Origin: Actinomycetota bacterium
Lineage (GTDB): Bacteria; Actinomycetota; Actinomycetes; S36-B12
Length of the DNA stretch: 34,915 nt
Assembly (NCBI GenBank): GCA_009699315.1
Contig: WLOK01000008.1
Span: forward strand, 1 to 34,915
Direction: 5' to 3'
Made by a program: the position numbers and the translations under genes. The notes below the pieces were generated by a model, which was not told the origin of the DNA, did no database searches, and saw nothing but the letters and a program-made list of their open reading frames with translations. Each line of letters begins with the position of its first letter. Position 1 is the stretch's first letter. Below are positions 17,166-26,307 of this stretch, piece after piece.

Positions 17166-18089
17166 ATGTCGATCAACAGCACGGCCATTGATCCGACGGC
17201 TGCTGGCGATAATCCAGACGAGATCGCCGGCATCACGCCGCCGCCGCCGGCTCGTTGGCTTCGTGTCGGTAAGAGCCCTTGGATCACACGGCTCTTGGCT
17301 CTCGTCGCATTCGTCATCGTGTGGTGGTTCTTGACCACACCATGGAGTTGGCATGAGGGCAAGCCGATCATGTTGCCGCTGTACCTCCCCTCCATTCCGG
17401 ATGTGTGGGCCGCATTTGTGCGATCTATGACGATCCATCCGATCGCAGCGGGCGTCGATCGCATGGTCGTCGGCGAGCAGGGGTACTACTTATGGCAGCA
17501 CTTGTTGGCCACCCTTCAGCGCATCGGCTTCGGTTTGTTATTCGCCATCATCGTGGGTATTCCCGTCGGACTTTTTATGGCAAGTTTCCGATTCTTCAAT
17601 ACCGCGGCCGAGCCATACATCAACTTCCTTCGCGCGCTTCCGCCGCTGGGATATATCGGTCTGCTGATCGTGTGGTTCGGCATCGGAAACACGTCCAAGA
17701 TCTGGCTGCTCTTCCTTGCCGCATTCCCGCCGATCACAATCGCAACTATCGCCGGTGTTCGAGGGATTCGCGAAGATCAGATTCACGCCGCGCAGACTCT
17801 TGGCGCAAAGCGCTATCAGATACTTTCCAAGGTGATGATTCCGGCAACTGCGCCGGATCTCATTACTGGCATTCGAGTGGCAGTTGGCTTCGCGTGGACA
17901 ACCGTCGTCGCGGCCGAACTCAATAACGGTATTCCCGGCATTGGTGGTCTCGCCTACGCCTCGGGTACCGAACTACAGACCCCGCTAACCATTGTGTGCA
18001 TCATCGTGATTGGAATCACGGCGATCATTCTGGATAGCGGTATTAAGGCCCTGGAGAAGGTCATTGTCCCCTGGCGGGGCAAGGCATGA
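17166..18089 (+). CDS. tauC: taurine-type ABC transporter permease
   Basis: BPD permease signature GVRGIREDQIHAAQTLGAKRYQILSKVMIPATAPDLITGIRVAVGFAWTTVVAAEL. Confidence 0.9.
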   Translation: MSINSTAIDPTAAGDNPDEIAGITPPPPARWLRVGKSPWITRLLALVAFVIVWWFLTTPWSWHEGKPIMLPLYLPSIPDVWAAFVRSMTIHPIAAGVDRMVVGEQGYYLWQHLLATLQRIGFGLLFAIIVGIPVGLFMASFRFFNTAAEPYINFLRALPPLGYIGLLIVWFGIGNTSKIWLLFLAAFPPITIATIAGVRGIREDQIHAAQTLGAKRYQILSKVMIPATAPDLITGIRVAVGFAWTTVVAAELNNGIPGIGGLAYASGTELQTPLTIVCIIVIGITAIILDSGIKALEKVIVPWRGKA

Positions 18090-18150
18090 GTTCCATCCAG
18101 GGAATCGGCATGGCCGGATCACCAGGGAAACCACAAGGAGGAATATCCAT

Positions 18151-19212
18151 ATGAAGTTGTCCAAGAGCATCTTCGCTGTGGCAGGGGCGGCAGTAGTCGC
18201 GGTTGCCATCGCAGCATGCGGAAGCAGCTCGGGAGGCGGATCCTCATCCGCTGCATCCGACTGCCCGCTCGGCGCAGCAGATACGTCAATCACGACAGTG
18301 GCACGCATCGCGTACCAGAAGATCCCCAACGGCGATCTGATCGTCAAGGATCAGCAGATTCTCGAGAAGTGCATGCCCAACGCCAAGATCAGCTGGAGCG
18401 TCTTTGCTTCAGGTGGCGATGTACTTCAGGCATACGGTGCCAAAGCTGTCGACATGGGCCTAACTGGCTCGAACCCGAACGTCAAGGCTCTTTCGGCGCC
18501 GCTCAACACGACGCTGCCGGCCATCCAGACTGTCTGGATTCACGATGTCATCGGTGCGGGCGAGTCCCTCATCGTGCATCCGGAGATCAAGTCCGCAGCG
18601 GATCTAAAGGGCAAGAAGATTGCCACCCCGTTCGGCTCGACCTCGCACTACTCGCTGCTCAACTGGCTAAGCGCCAATGGCCTGACGACCACAGACGTCG
18701 AGGTCATCAACCTTGAGCCCGAGAAGATGCTCGCCGCATGGGGCGAGATTGCTGGTGCATGGGTATGGGATCCGACGTTGTCGGAGCTCGTCAAGGGTGG
18801 CGGTGTCGCACTTGCTTCCAGCGCTGACACAGCTGCTGCCGGCAAGCCGACCTACGACCTTGGTAACGCCACCAAGGAGTTCGTGGATGCCAATGGTCCG
18901 TTCATGACCATGTGGGCCAAGGCAGAGAACTATGCCGTAAGCATGATTCTCGACAAGCCAGCCGACGCTGCAGCATCCATGGCAGCAGAACTTGCTCTCC
19001 CCGCAGCCGACGTGCAGAAGATGTTCGCCGGATACACGTACCTCCCGGCGGCAGAGCAGGCATCGGATAAGTGGCTCGGTGGCGCCCTCGGGACGCAGTT
19101 CCTCGATACCGCCAAGTTCCTTTTGGAGCAGGGCTCGATCGAGGGTGTCAGTGCACCCGAGGTGTACTCGGCCGGCATCAACAAGGGCCCGGCAGAGTCC
19201 GCAGCAAAGTAA
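18151..19212 (+). CDS. tauA: taurine-type ABC transporter substrate-binding lipoprotein
   Basis: Lipobox AIAAC after signal peptide; AADLKGKKIATPFGSTSHYSLLNWLSANGL, MLAAWGEIAGAWVWDPTLSEL; AAGGAGGA Shine-Dalgarno at 18135-18142. Confidence 0.9.
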   Translation: MKLSKSIFAVAGAAVVAVAIAACGSSSGGGSSSAASDCPLGAADTSITTVARIAYQKIPNGDLIVKDQQILEKCMPNAKISWSVFASGGDVLQAYGAKAVDMGLTGSNPNVKALSAPLNTTLPAIQTVWIHDVIGAGESLIVHPEIKSAADLKGKKIATPFGSTSHYSLLNWLSANGLTTTDVEVINLEPEKMLAAWGEIAGAWVWDPTLSELVKGGGVALASSADTAAAGKPTYDLGNATKEFVDANGPFMTMWAKAENYAVSMILDKPADAAASMAAELALPAADVQKMFAGYTYLPAAEQASDKWLGGALGTQFLDTAKFLLEQGSIEGVSAPEVYSAGINKGPAESAAK

Positions 19213-19238
19213 TCGCAACACATCGATAGGAGCGCGAC

Positions 19239-20060
19239 ATGACTGTGGCTATGGACAAGAGCGGCGGAGCGGCGAGCAATGCCAAGCACGAAAAGAGCTT
19301 GGTAGTTGACGGCGTTCGGCAGTTCTTCGGCACTAAAGGTGCCAAAGTCCATGCCTTGTCGCGTATTGATCTGGTGATCGAGCCGGGGCAGTTCGTGTGT
19401 CTTGCCGGCCCCTCGGGGTGCGGCAAGACCACGCTGCTCCGGCTCATCGCCGGATTCATGCGACCCACAGAAGGCCAGATCACTGTCGACGGTCGCGTAG
19501 TCAGCAAGCCTGGATCCGATCGAGGCATGGTGTTTCAGGCGCCGACGCTTTATCCGTGGATGGACGTTCGACAAAACATCGAACTTGGGTTGAAATTCCA
19601 AGGCGTCCACAAGGCCGCGCGTGGCATCGAGTCAGAGCGCTATATGAAGATGGTCGGTCTGAGCGACTTTGCTGAGCGCAAGCCCTATGAATTGTCCGGT
19701 GGCATGCAGCAGCGCTGTCAGATCGCGCGCGTACTCGCCAGCGACCCCGATTTCGTGCTCATGGACGAGCCATTTGGAGCGCTAGATGCGCTCACGCGTG
19801 AGCGCCTCCAAGAGGAACTTCTCACCATTTGGCGCGAGACTGGCAAGACGATCCTTTTCATCACGCATAGCGTCGAAGAAGCAGTATTCCTCGGCTCGCG
19901 TGTCCTTGTGATGAGCCGTCGCCCAGGCAAGATTGTGCTCGATGAGCCAGTTGACTTGGCAGTCGATGGTCAACGTCTCCCCGTCGCCGAACTGCGATCC
20001 GCACCGGCTTTCGTTGCCTTGCGCGACAAGGTGCGCGACGCGATTCAGGCCAGTATGTAA
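19239..20060 (+). CDS. tauB: taurine-type ABC transporter ATP-binding protein
   Basis: Walker A GPSGCGKTT, ABC signature LSGGMQQRCQIARVL, Walker B VLMDEPFGALD. Confidence 0.92.
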   Translation: MTVAMDKSGGAASNAKHEKSLVVDGVRQFFGTKGAKVHALSRIDLVIEPGQFVCLAGPSGCGKTTLLRLIAGFMRPTEGQITVDGRVVSKPGSDRGMVFQAPTLYPWMDVRQNIELGLKFQGVHKAARGIESERYMKMVGLSDFAERKPYELSGGMQQRCQIARVLASDPDFVLMDEPFGALDALTRERLQEELLTIWRETGKTILFITHSVEEAVFLGSRVLVMSRRPGKIVLDEPVDLAVDGQRLPVAELRSAPAFVALRDKVRDAIQASM

Positions 20061-20072
20061 CCCATGGACGCT

Positions 20073-20086
20073 GCGCCGAGAGGCGC
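20073..20086. terminator. possible short bidirectional stem-loop GCGCC-GAGA-GGCGC in the tauB/ALDH convergent gap
   Basis: Perfect 5-bp G+C stem with GAGA tetraloop, no U-tract. Confidence 0.25.
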
Positions 20087-20091
20087 GCGGT

Positions 20092-21513
20092 TCATGGTCG
20101 GCCGATGGACTTCAAGGACAGGTACTCATCCATGCCGGCGACACCTAGTTCGCGACCGTAACCAGACTTCTTGTAGCCGCCAAAGGGAGCGACGGGGTTA
20201 TAGGCCGCGCCATTGATGTCGACCGAGCCGGTGCGCATCCGCCGCGCAACCGACATCGCGCGATCGGTGTCGGCCGACCAGACTCCGCCGTGCAAGCCAT
20301 AGTCGGAGTTGTTCGCGATTGACACGGCCTCATCGTCACCGTCGTAGGCCATGACGGCGAGCACCGGACCGAAGACTTCGGTGTGGGCGATCGTTGAGTC
20401 GGGACGCACATCGGCGAGAACGGTGGGCCGTACGTAGTAGCCGACGGGCAAATCATCTGGAGCTGCTGATCCGCCGGTCACGACTCGTGCGCCTTCGCGT
20501 ACGGCCGTATCAATCAACCCGCGCACCTTGTCGCGCTGAGCCTTGCTCGCGAGGGGCCCTAGTTTGGTAGTCGTCAACGTGGGATCGCCCATGATGTAGG
20601 AATCGGCAAATCCTGCGGCGAATTCCAGTGCCTCTTCGTACATGTGAGACGGCACGAGCATGCGCGTCCACGCGGTACAGGTTTGACCACAGTTGAGGAA
20701 CGCTTTGGCGATGCCGATTTTGACTGCGAGTTTGAGGTCGGCATCGTCGAGAATCACGTTGGCGGATTTGCCGCCAAGTTCGAGTGTGACACGGGTGATA
20801 TTGGGCGCTGCGGCTTCTGCCACCTTGGCGCCCGAGGCCACCGACCCGGTGAATGACACGACATCAAGCCCGGGGTGTCCAGCGAGCGCGGCACCGACTT
20901 CGGATCCATATCCGGGCACGAGGTTGACGACGCCCGGCGGTAGTCCAAGTTCGTGCAGCACATCGAAAAGCAGATAAGCAGACAGTGGCGTCAACTCGCT
21001 GGGTTTGAGCACAAACGTGCAGCCCGCTGCGAGCGCAGGGCCGAGTTTGCAGATGATCTGATGAAGCGGGTAGTTCCAGGGCGTGATAGCACCGACCACT
21101 CCCGCTGCCTCGCGTGCCACGAGTGTGTTGCCGACTTCGTAGGACCACTCGAAGTTTTCGAGAATGTCGACGTAGGAGCGCACGATGGTTTGGGGGAGCG
21201 GAGCTTGAATCGCTGCGGCGATGCCGGCGGGAGCGCCCATCTCTGCCGTGATGGTCTCGGCAAACTCCTGCGTGCGAGCGGCCATGCCGTCGGCAAGAGC
21301 CTGTAGGACATCACGCCGATAGGCGGGGCTCGTCTGCGACCACGCAGGGAATGCGTCTTGAGCAGCGGCTACGGCTCTGTCGACATCCGCCGCGGTTCCC
21401 TCAGGCACGAAAGCGAAGGTCTGCTCCGTCGCGGGGTTCTCCACTGCAATGCGTCCATTGCCGGCAGGGGCGGTCCACTGCCCATTGATGTAGACGCTCG
21501 TACGGTCGCTCAT
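20092..21513 (-). CDS. NAD(P)-dependent aldehyde dehydrogenase
   Basis: VTLELGGKSANVILDDADL, FLNCGQTCTAWTRML (catalytic Cys), ITPWNYPLHQIICKLGPALAAG; ATG 21513 (MSDRTSVYINGQW). Confidence 0.92.
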   Translation of the reverse strand: MSDRTSVYINGQWTAPAGNGRIAVENPATEQTFAFVPEGTAADVDRAVAAAQDAFPAWSQTSPAYRRDVLQALADGMAARTQEFAETITAEMGAPAGIAAAIQAPLPQTIVRSYVDILENFEWSYEVGNTLVAREAAGVVGAITPWNYPLHQIICKLGPALAAGCTFVLKPSELTPLSAYLLFDVLHELGLPPGVVNLVPGYGSEVGAALAGHPGLDVVSFTGSVASGAKVAEAAAPNITRVTLELGGKSANVILDDADLKLAVKIGIAKAFLNCGQTCTAWTRMLVPSHMYEEALEFAAGFADSYIMGDPTLTTTKLGPLASKAQRDKVRGLIDTAVREGARVVTGGSAAPDDLPVGYYVRPTVLADVRPDSTIAHTEVFGPVLAVMAYDGDDEAVSIANNSDYGLHGGVWSADTDRAMSVARRMRTGSVDINGAAYNPVAPFGGYKKSGYGRELGVAGMDEYLSLKSIGRP

Positions 21514-21571
21514 GGTGATCCCGACTTCTGGGGGTAGATTTCGGCTCAGTCTAGTGAGCGGGCGGTGTGCG

Positions 21572-22723
21572 ATGGGGGACTTGAGTCCCGAAGAGGCCGA
21601 GATGGTCGCCACGGTTGCGCGGTTTGTCGACGACGAGGTCCGGCCCCGGGTCCGCGAGGTTGAGCACGCGAATGAATACCCAGCCGCATGGATCGAGACC
21701 ATGAAGGCGCTCGGTGTGTACGGGTTAGTAATCCCAGAGTCCTTCGGCGGCAGTGCGGTCTCCACATCGTGCTTCGCGATGATCACCGAGGAACTCGCGC
21801 GCGGATGGATGTCGTTGGCAGGGGCGATGGGTGGGCATTCCGTCGTTGCACAGTTGATCGTCGCTTACGGCACGCCCGCGCAACAGGACCGCTATCTGCG
21901 ACGCCTAGCCACCGGCGAGATTCGCGCGACCATGGCACTTACCGAGCCTGGTGGTGGGTCCGACCTTCAAGCGATGACCACTGTGGCTCGCCGGTCAGAG
22001 GACGTCTATGTCGTCAATGGCACCAAGACGTGGATCACCAATGCGCGACGCGCGGGGCTCATTGCGTTGTTGTGCAAGACCGATCCGGCGGCTGAGCCGG
22101 CGCACTCGGGCATGAGCATCCTGCTCATTGAACCCGGTGCGGGGATGAGCGTCTCGGATGACCTACCCAAACTCGGCTATAAGGGCGTGGAGAGTTGCGA
22201 GGTTGTCTTTGCTGACTATCGCGCGCCACTCGACAGTGTCTTGGGAGGAGCCGAAGGTGCGGGCTTCGCACACATGATGCGGGGTCTCGAGATTGGGCGC
22301 ATCCAGGTGGCTGCTCGAGCCACGGGAGTTGCGCGGGCCGCGTTTGACGATGCGCTCGCCTACTCCCAGCAACGTGAAGCGTTCGGCAAACAAATTTGGG
22401 AGCATCAATCCATCGGCAACTACCTAGCGGATATGGCCACAAAGATCACTGCAGCACGGCAACTCCTACTACACGCTGCGCGGGTCTACGACTCAGGTGC
22501 TCGCGCCGACGTCGAGGCCGGCATGGCCAAACTCTTCTGCTCCGAGGTAGCGATGGAAGTTGCTCTCACGAACATTCGGGTGCACGGCGGTTATGGCTAT
22601 TCGACTGAGTTTGATGCCGAACGTTTCTTTCGGGATGCGCCGCTCATGATCGTGGGTGAGGGCACCAACGAAATTCAGCGCTCAGTGATCGCGAGTCGGC
22701 TTATCGCGCGTGGTGGCCTTTAA
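21572..22723 (+). CDS. acyl-CoA dehydrogenase
   Basis: MALTEPGGGSDLQAMTT, WITNARRAGL, QQREAFGKQIWEHQSIGNYLADM, VHGGYGYSTEFDAERFFRDAPLMIVGEGTNEIQRSVIA. Confidence 0.95.
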   Translation: MGDLSPEEAEMVATVARFVDDEVRPRVREVEHANEYPAAWIETMKALGVYGLVIPESFGGSAVSTSCFAMITEELARGWMSLAGAMGGHSVVAQLIVAYGTPAQQDRYLRRLATGEIRATMALTEPGGGSDLQAMTTVARRSEDVYVVNGTKTWITNARRAGLIALLCKTDPAAEPAHSGMSILLIEPGAGMSVSDDLPKLGYKGVESCEVVFADYRAPLDSVLGGAEGAGFAHMMRGLEIGRIQVAARATGVARAAFDDALAYSQQREAFGKQIWEHQSIGNYLADMATKITAARQLLLHAARVYDSGARADVEAGMAKLFCSEVAMEVALTNIRVHGGYGYSTEFDAERFFRDAPLMIVGEGTNEIQRSVIASRLIARGGL

Positions 22724-22905
22724 CTTCCAAGTGACCGGTATGTGTCGATTTATACCCTGACTTTGGGAGACCAATGTCACGGCAATCTCCGTTTTGCCCC
22801 GTGGTTATGGATTTTTGCTGTGATTTCGGGTTTTGGTGGGTCAGGCGGCGCGGGTGATGGTGGTGAGTCACATGCATCATCACATCCACCGCAAGGGGTT
22901 AGCCC

Positions 22906-23445
22906 ATGTCAGGTATGTCCAGATTTCGCGCCAGTATTCTTGGCGGTATCGCACTAGTGATTGTGTGCGGCCTTGGCGCCTTGCCAGCGGAAGCGACAGC
23001 AGCGCCTATCTGGGTAAGTTCGCAGTCATGCACCAACTCCCTCCGTGACACGCTGTTTGAGGCGGGTTTCCGGGGCGTCAACCTGCACGAGGCATGGGCC
23101 ATTGCTATGCGAGAGAGCAATGGTGAGGCGAATCTCGGTCCAGGTTCTCCGGGATTTAACGGCCATGACTGGGGGCTGTTCCAGTGGAACAAGCCGAGTT
23201 GGGGCAGTCAAAGCTGGTGGAACGATTCGAAGATGGTCAATGGTCTCTATAACGCGCGCCTTGCATATCGCATGTCGTCGGGTGGTCGGGATTGGAGCCT
23301 GTGGGGTCTCGATGGTCGAGGACGCACGAAGGCAGATCTCTACGCGAACTATGGTTGGAGTTCGCAGCAAATCTATTCGTGGATTACTCAGCCGTACGAG
23401 CGCTACTTCCGAGCATTCTCCGCGACATTGGGCCGTTGCAGGTAG
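22906..23445 (+). CDS. secreted lysozyme/transglycosylase-like cell-wall hydrolase
   Basis: Signal peptide; AWAIAMRESNGEANLGPGSPGFNGHDWGLFQWN (lysozyme-fold Glu and GLFQ-type motif). Confidence 0.65.
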   Translation: MSGMSRFRASILGGIALVIVCGLGALPAEATAAPIWVSSQSCTNSLRDTLFEAGFRGVNLHEAWAIAMRESNGEANLGPGSPGFNGHDWGLFQWNKPSWGSQSWWNDSKMVNGLYNARLAYRMSSGGRDWSLWGLDGRGRTKADLYANYGWSSQQIYSWITQPYERYFRAFSATLGRCR

Positions 23446-24152
23446 TCGGCAAGATTCGCAGGCTTGAGACCTGACCACTTGCCGCGTTCGACGAGTGCAG
23501 AGAGCTGATCACGAAGACCCGACACAAAATGCAGAAGCACGATGTCTCCGGCTTGAATGCGGTCGGTGCCGTTCTGGCTGGCGAACTTTCCTTCGTTGCT
23601 GACAAGGGCAGTCCAGTTGACGACGAACTTGATTCCGCATGGGCCTACGACCGAAGAGATGCGCCGGTGCTCGGACGTTGCTGAACCGGGCCACCCACCG
23701 TTGCCATACGGCGGACGCAGCATCCACGGCCGCTCGTCATAACGTTTTGCGTAGGTGCTTTGGATGCCGCACACCTCGTCGTTGACATCAGTGCTCGGGG
23801 ACGTGAGATACGAATGTGTGCGCGTGTGATTCTGGACGCTGCCGTATCGCGACACTCTTCGGAAGAAGTCTGACGTGTCCTCCGGATTGGCGGCGGCGGT
23901 CAGAAACACGGTGATGGGGGTGCGTGTCTGTCGCACCCAAGTTGCGACTGCTGGGTCCTTGGTCCATCCGTCATCAATAGTGATGAAGAAGACCTTGTCG
24001 GTGGTGTCGATCTGCGAGATGAAGCGCACCTTGTTCGGCTGGATCTCGCGCCACTGTTGCACCTGCAGCGGCATTGCCTCGGCAGGAGAGCCGACTCCTA
24101 GAGCTGAGGAAGCAAACAGCGCTCCACAAGCAAGGGCGAGGAGGGCTTTCAT
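23403..24152 (-). CDS. secreted polysaccharide deacetylase (NodB fold)
   Basis: Signal peptide MKALLALACGALFASSALG; VFFITIDDGW, NHTRTHSYL, RPPYGNGG motifs. Confidence 0.88.
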   Translation of the reverse strand: MKALLALACGALFASSALGVGSPAEAMPLQVQQWREIQPNKVRFISQIDTTDKVFFITIDDGWTKDPAVATWVRQTRTPITVFLTAAANPEDTSDFFRRVSRYGSVQNHTRTHSYLTSPSTDVNDEVCGIQSTYAKRYDERPWMLRPPYGNGGWPGSATSEHRRISSVVGPCGIKFVVNWTALVSNEGKFASQNGTDRIQAGDIVLLHFVSGLRDQLSALVERGKWSGLKPANLADYLQRPNVAENARK

Positions 24153-24246
24153 GACCGGACCATCGTATCTATTGGGCGCGTTGGCTTGACGGTTGCCGTT
24201 TGCGGGCGACACTTGGAGGACACAGGGGATCATAAGGAGCGCAGGC

Positions 24247-25038
24247 ATGAGCCAAGACATCGACGTCAAGGCAGCAATTGCGGCAGATCCACGTCTGGGT
24301 CGGCTTCGCGCGTGGAATATCGGTGCGGGGATCTTCCACCTGGTGCAGTTGATCCTCGTGCTCATGCTCGCCAACGACTTCTCGATTCCGATCTTGGCCT
24401 CCTATATGGAAGGCCCGCCCGGCACCGCGCCGAGCGCGCCGGTCACGCTTCTTGACGTGCCGCTCGCGGTGGGCGTCGCGCTCTTCTTCGGGCTCTCAGC
24501 GCTGTTCCACTTCGTGGTGAGCATCCCGCCGTTCTACGCGCGCTATATCGGTGGTCTCGCGCAGGGCCGCAACTACTTCCGCTGGGTTGAATACTCGATC
24601 TCCAGCTCGATCATGATCGTGCTCATCGTGCAAATCTGCGGAGTCTCTGACGCAGCTGCGTTGATTGCGATCTTTGGTGTCAATGCCTCGATGATCCTCT
24701 TTGGTTGGTTGCAGGAGAAGTACGAGAAGCCGGGCGAAGGCAAGATGCTGCCGTTCATCTTCGGCTGCATGACCGGAGTAGTGCCGTGGCTCATCATCGT
24801 GCTCTACGTCGTCTCGCCCAATAGTGGCGTTGACGTCTCGCCACCGGGGTTTGTCTACGGCATCATCGTGAGCTTGTTCTTGTTCTTCAACTGCTTTGCG
24901 ATCGTGCAGTGGTTGCAGTACAAGAAGAACCCGATCAGCTACCTCTCCGGCGAGAAGGCATACATCATCTTGAGCCTGGTCGCGAAGTCTGCACTCGCGT
25001 GGCAGATCTTCTCCGGGACGCTCATTCCCACAAACTAA
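24247..25038 (+). CDS. heliorhodopsin
   Basis: FRWVEYSISSSIMIVLIVQICG, AIFGVNASMILFGWLQEKYEKP, LSLVAKSALAWQIFSGTLIP (TM7 Schiff-base Lys); AAGGAG upstream. Confidence 0.97.
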   Translation: MSQDIDVKAAIAADPRLGRLRAWNIGAGIFHLVQLILVLMLANDFSIPILASYMEGPPGTAPSAPVTLLDVPLAVGVALFFGLSALFHFVVSIPPFYARYIGGLAQGRNYFRWVEYSISSSIMIVLIVQICGVSDAAALIAIFGVNASMILFGWLQEKYEKPGEGKMLPFIFGCMTGVVPWLIIVLYVVSPNSGVDVSPPGFVYGIIVSLFLFFNCFAIVQWLQYKKNPISYLSGEKAYIILSLVAKSALAWQIFSGTLIPTN

Positions 25039-25080
25039 AGCTGGGACTTGTCGGCGACCCCAGTCGATCGATCACACGCG

Positions 25081-25599
25081 CTACGGCTTGAGCACCATCA
25101 CGCTGGGCAGTGGTTCGATCGGCGGTGACGGCACATCAGCGGTGGCAGGATGCCATTGGGTCTGCCAGAACCAACTGCCACCACCTACGCAGAACTGGCG
25201 CGTGGGCATGCCATATTCGCCGGCCTTAGTGGGCCACGTGATGCGCAAGGGCAGGTAGAGTGGATTCGGGAATGGCTGCGGCGCGGTGGTGGTCTGCCAG
25301 ATGACGTACTTGCGACCATTCGGGCGCACACCCGTTGTTGAGGTCCAGCCCTTGACCTTGAGCGGCACGATGTCGCCGAAACTTGCTTTGAAGAATGTGA
25401 CGACCTTGTTGGTGGGCTGCGATGGCATGCAGCCGTGTTGAATCTCCATGGTCATCGTGCTGGTCTTACCGGCGTATGCGGTCTCGCCAGTGAGATCGAT
25501 GATCGAGTGCGCTGAGGCGGGGAGGGATGCGGCGATGCCCCCTGCAACCAAAGCGGTGGTCGTGCCGGCGATTACGAGTGCGCGCTGGAGAGTCTTCAT
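25081..25599 (-). CDS. YcnI/DUF1775-like secreted protein
   Basis: Signal peptide ending SASA|HSIIDLTGETAYAGKTSTMTMEIQHGC, mature N-terminal His typical of YcnI-type copper proteins. Confidence 0.65.
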   Translation of the reverse strand: MKTLQRALVIAGTTTALVAGGIAASLPASAHSIIDLTGETAYAGKTSTMTMEIQHGCMPSQPTNKVVTFFKASFGDIVPLKVKGWTSTTGVRPNGRKYVIWQTTTAPQPFPNPLYLPLRITWPTKAGEYGMPTRQFCVGGGSWFWQTQWHPATADVPSPPIEPLPSVMVLKP

Positions 25600-25651
25600 C
25601 GTGTGAGCATAACTGCATCCCTAGACTGAGTCTCACTACCAAGGGAGTCCC

Positions 25652-26203
25652 GTGGCTGAAGACCTATCCGCACTGTGGAATGAAGTCGTCGTGGTGCCCG
25701 ACTTCCCGACGCCAGGCATCTCGTTCAAGGATTTGCTCGGCATTCTCGCCAATCCCGTCACTCTTGGTTTGGCCGTGCGAGCCTGGGCTGAGGCAGTGCG
25801 GCCCGAAAAGCCCACGATGATCGTCGGCATTGAGGCTCGTGGATTCCCGTTGGGTGCTGCCCTCGCGTATGAGTTGGGCTGCGGATTCGTGCTTCTTCGC
25901 AAGCCCGGCAAGCTTCCACGCGATGTGCATCGGCGCGAATACGAACTTGAGTACGGCACCAGTGCGCTGGAGATTCATCAGGATGCGCTGACCTCTGCCG
26001 ATCGTGTGGTCATCGTCGACGACGTGCTGGCCACGGGTGGCACTGCTGCGGCTGCGGTCGAGCTGGTCCGCGAGACGGGCGCGCACGTCATCAGCCTGGC
26101 TGTCCTAATGGAGTTGACGTTTTTGCCGGGGCGTAGCGCCGTGTCATGCCACGACGTACGCATTCATGCGCTCATCGATGACGAAGGTCGGCCGCTGCCC
26201 TAA
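25652..26203 (+). CDS. apt: adenine phosphoribosyltransferase
   Basis: VPDFPTPGISFKDLLGIL, IVGIEARGFPLGAALAYELGCGFVLLRKPGKLP, PRPP motif VVIVDDVLATGGTA. Confidence 0.95.
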   Translation: MAEDLSALWNEVVVVPDFPTPGISFKDLLGILANPVTLGLAVRAWAEAVRPEKPTMIVGIEARGFPLGAALAYELGCGFVLLRKPGKLPRDVHRREYELEYGTSALEIHQDALTSADRVVIVDDVLATGGTAAAAVELVRETGAHVISLAVLMELTFLPGRSAVSCHDVRIHALIDDEGRPLP

Positions 26204-26307
26204 AGCCGCCTCCACGCGGAAATACTCCACAACGCTGTTCGGAGCCATTTCTCGTGTTAGCCTCGCGCGAGTCCCCCCTTTGGGTGGCAATACGTAGGGA
26301 GCCTTCC

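Noticed and set aside
22724-22905. Possible ydaO/c-di-AMP riboswitch before the cell-wall hydrolase
   Set aside because: Conserved core segments of that riboswitch are not recognisable; kept only as an unexplained leader
26262-26271. Palindrome CTCGCGCGAG upstream of the PGRS-like gene
   Set aside because: Short G+C palindrome, expected by chance at this composition, no second copy seen
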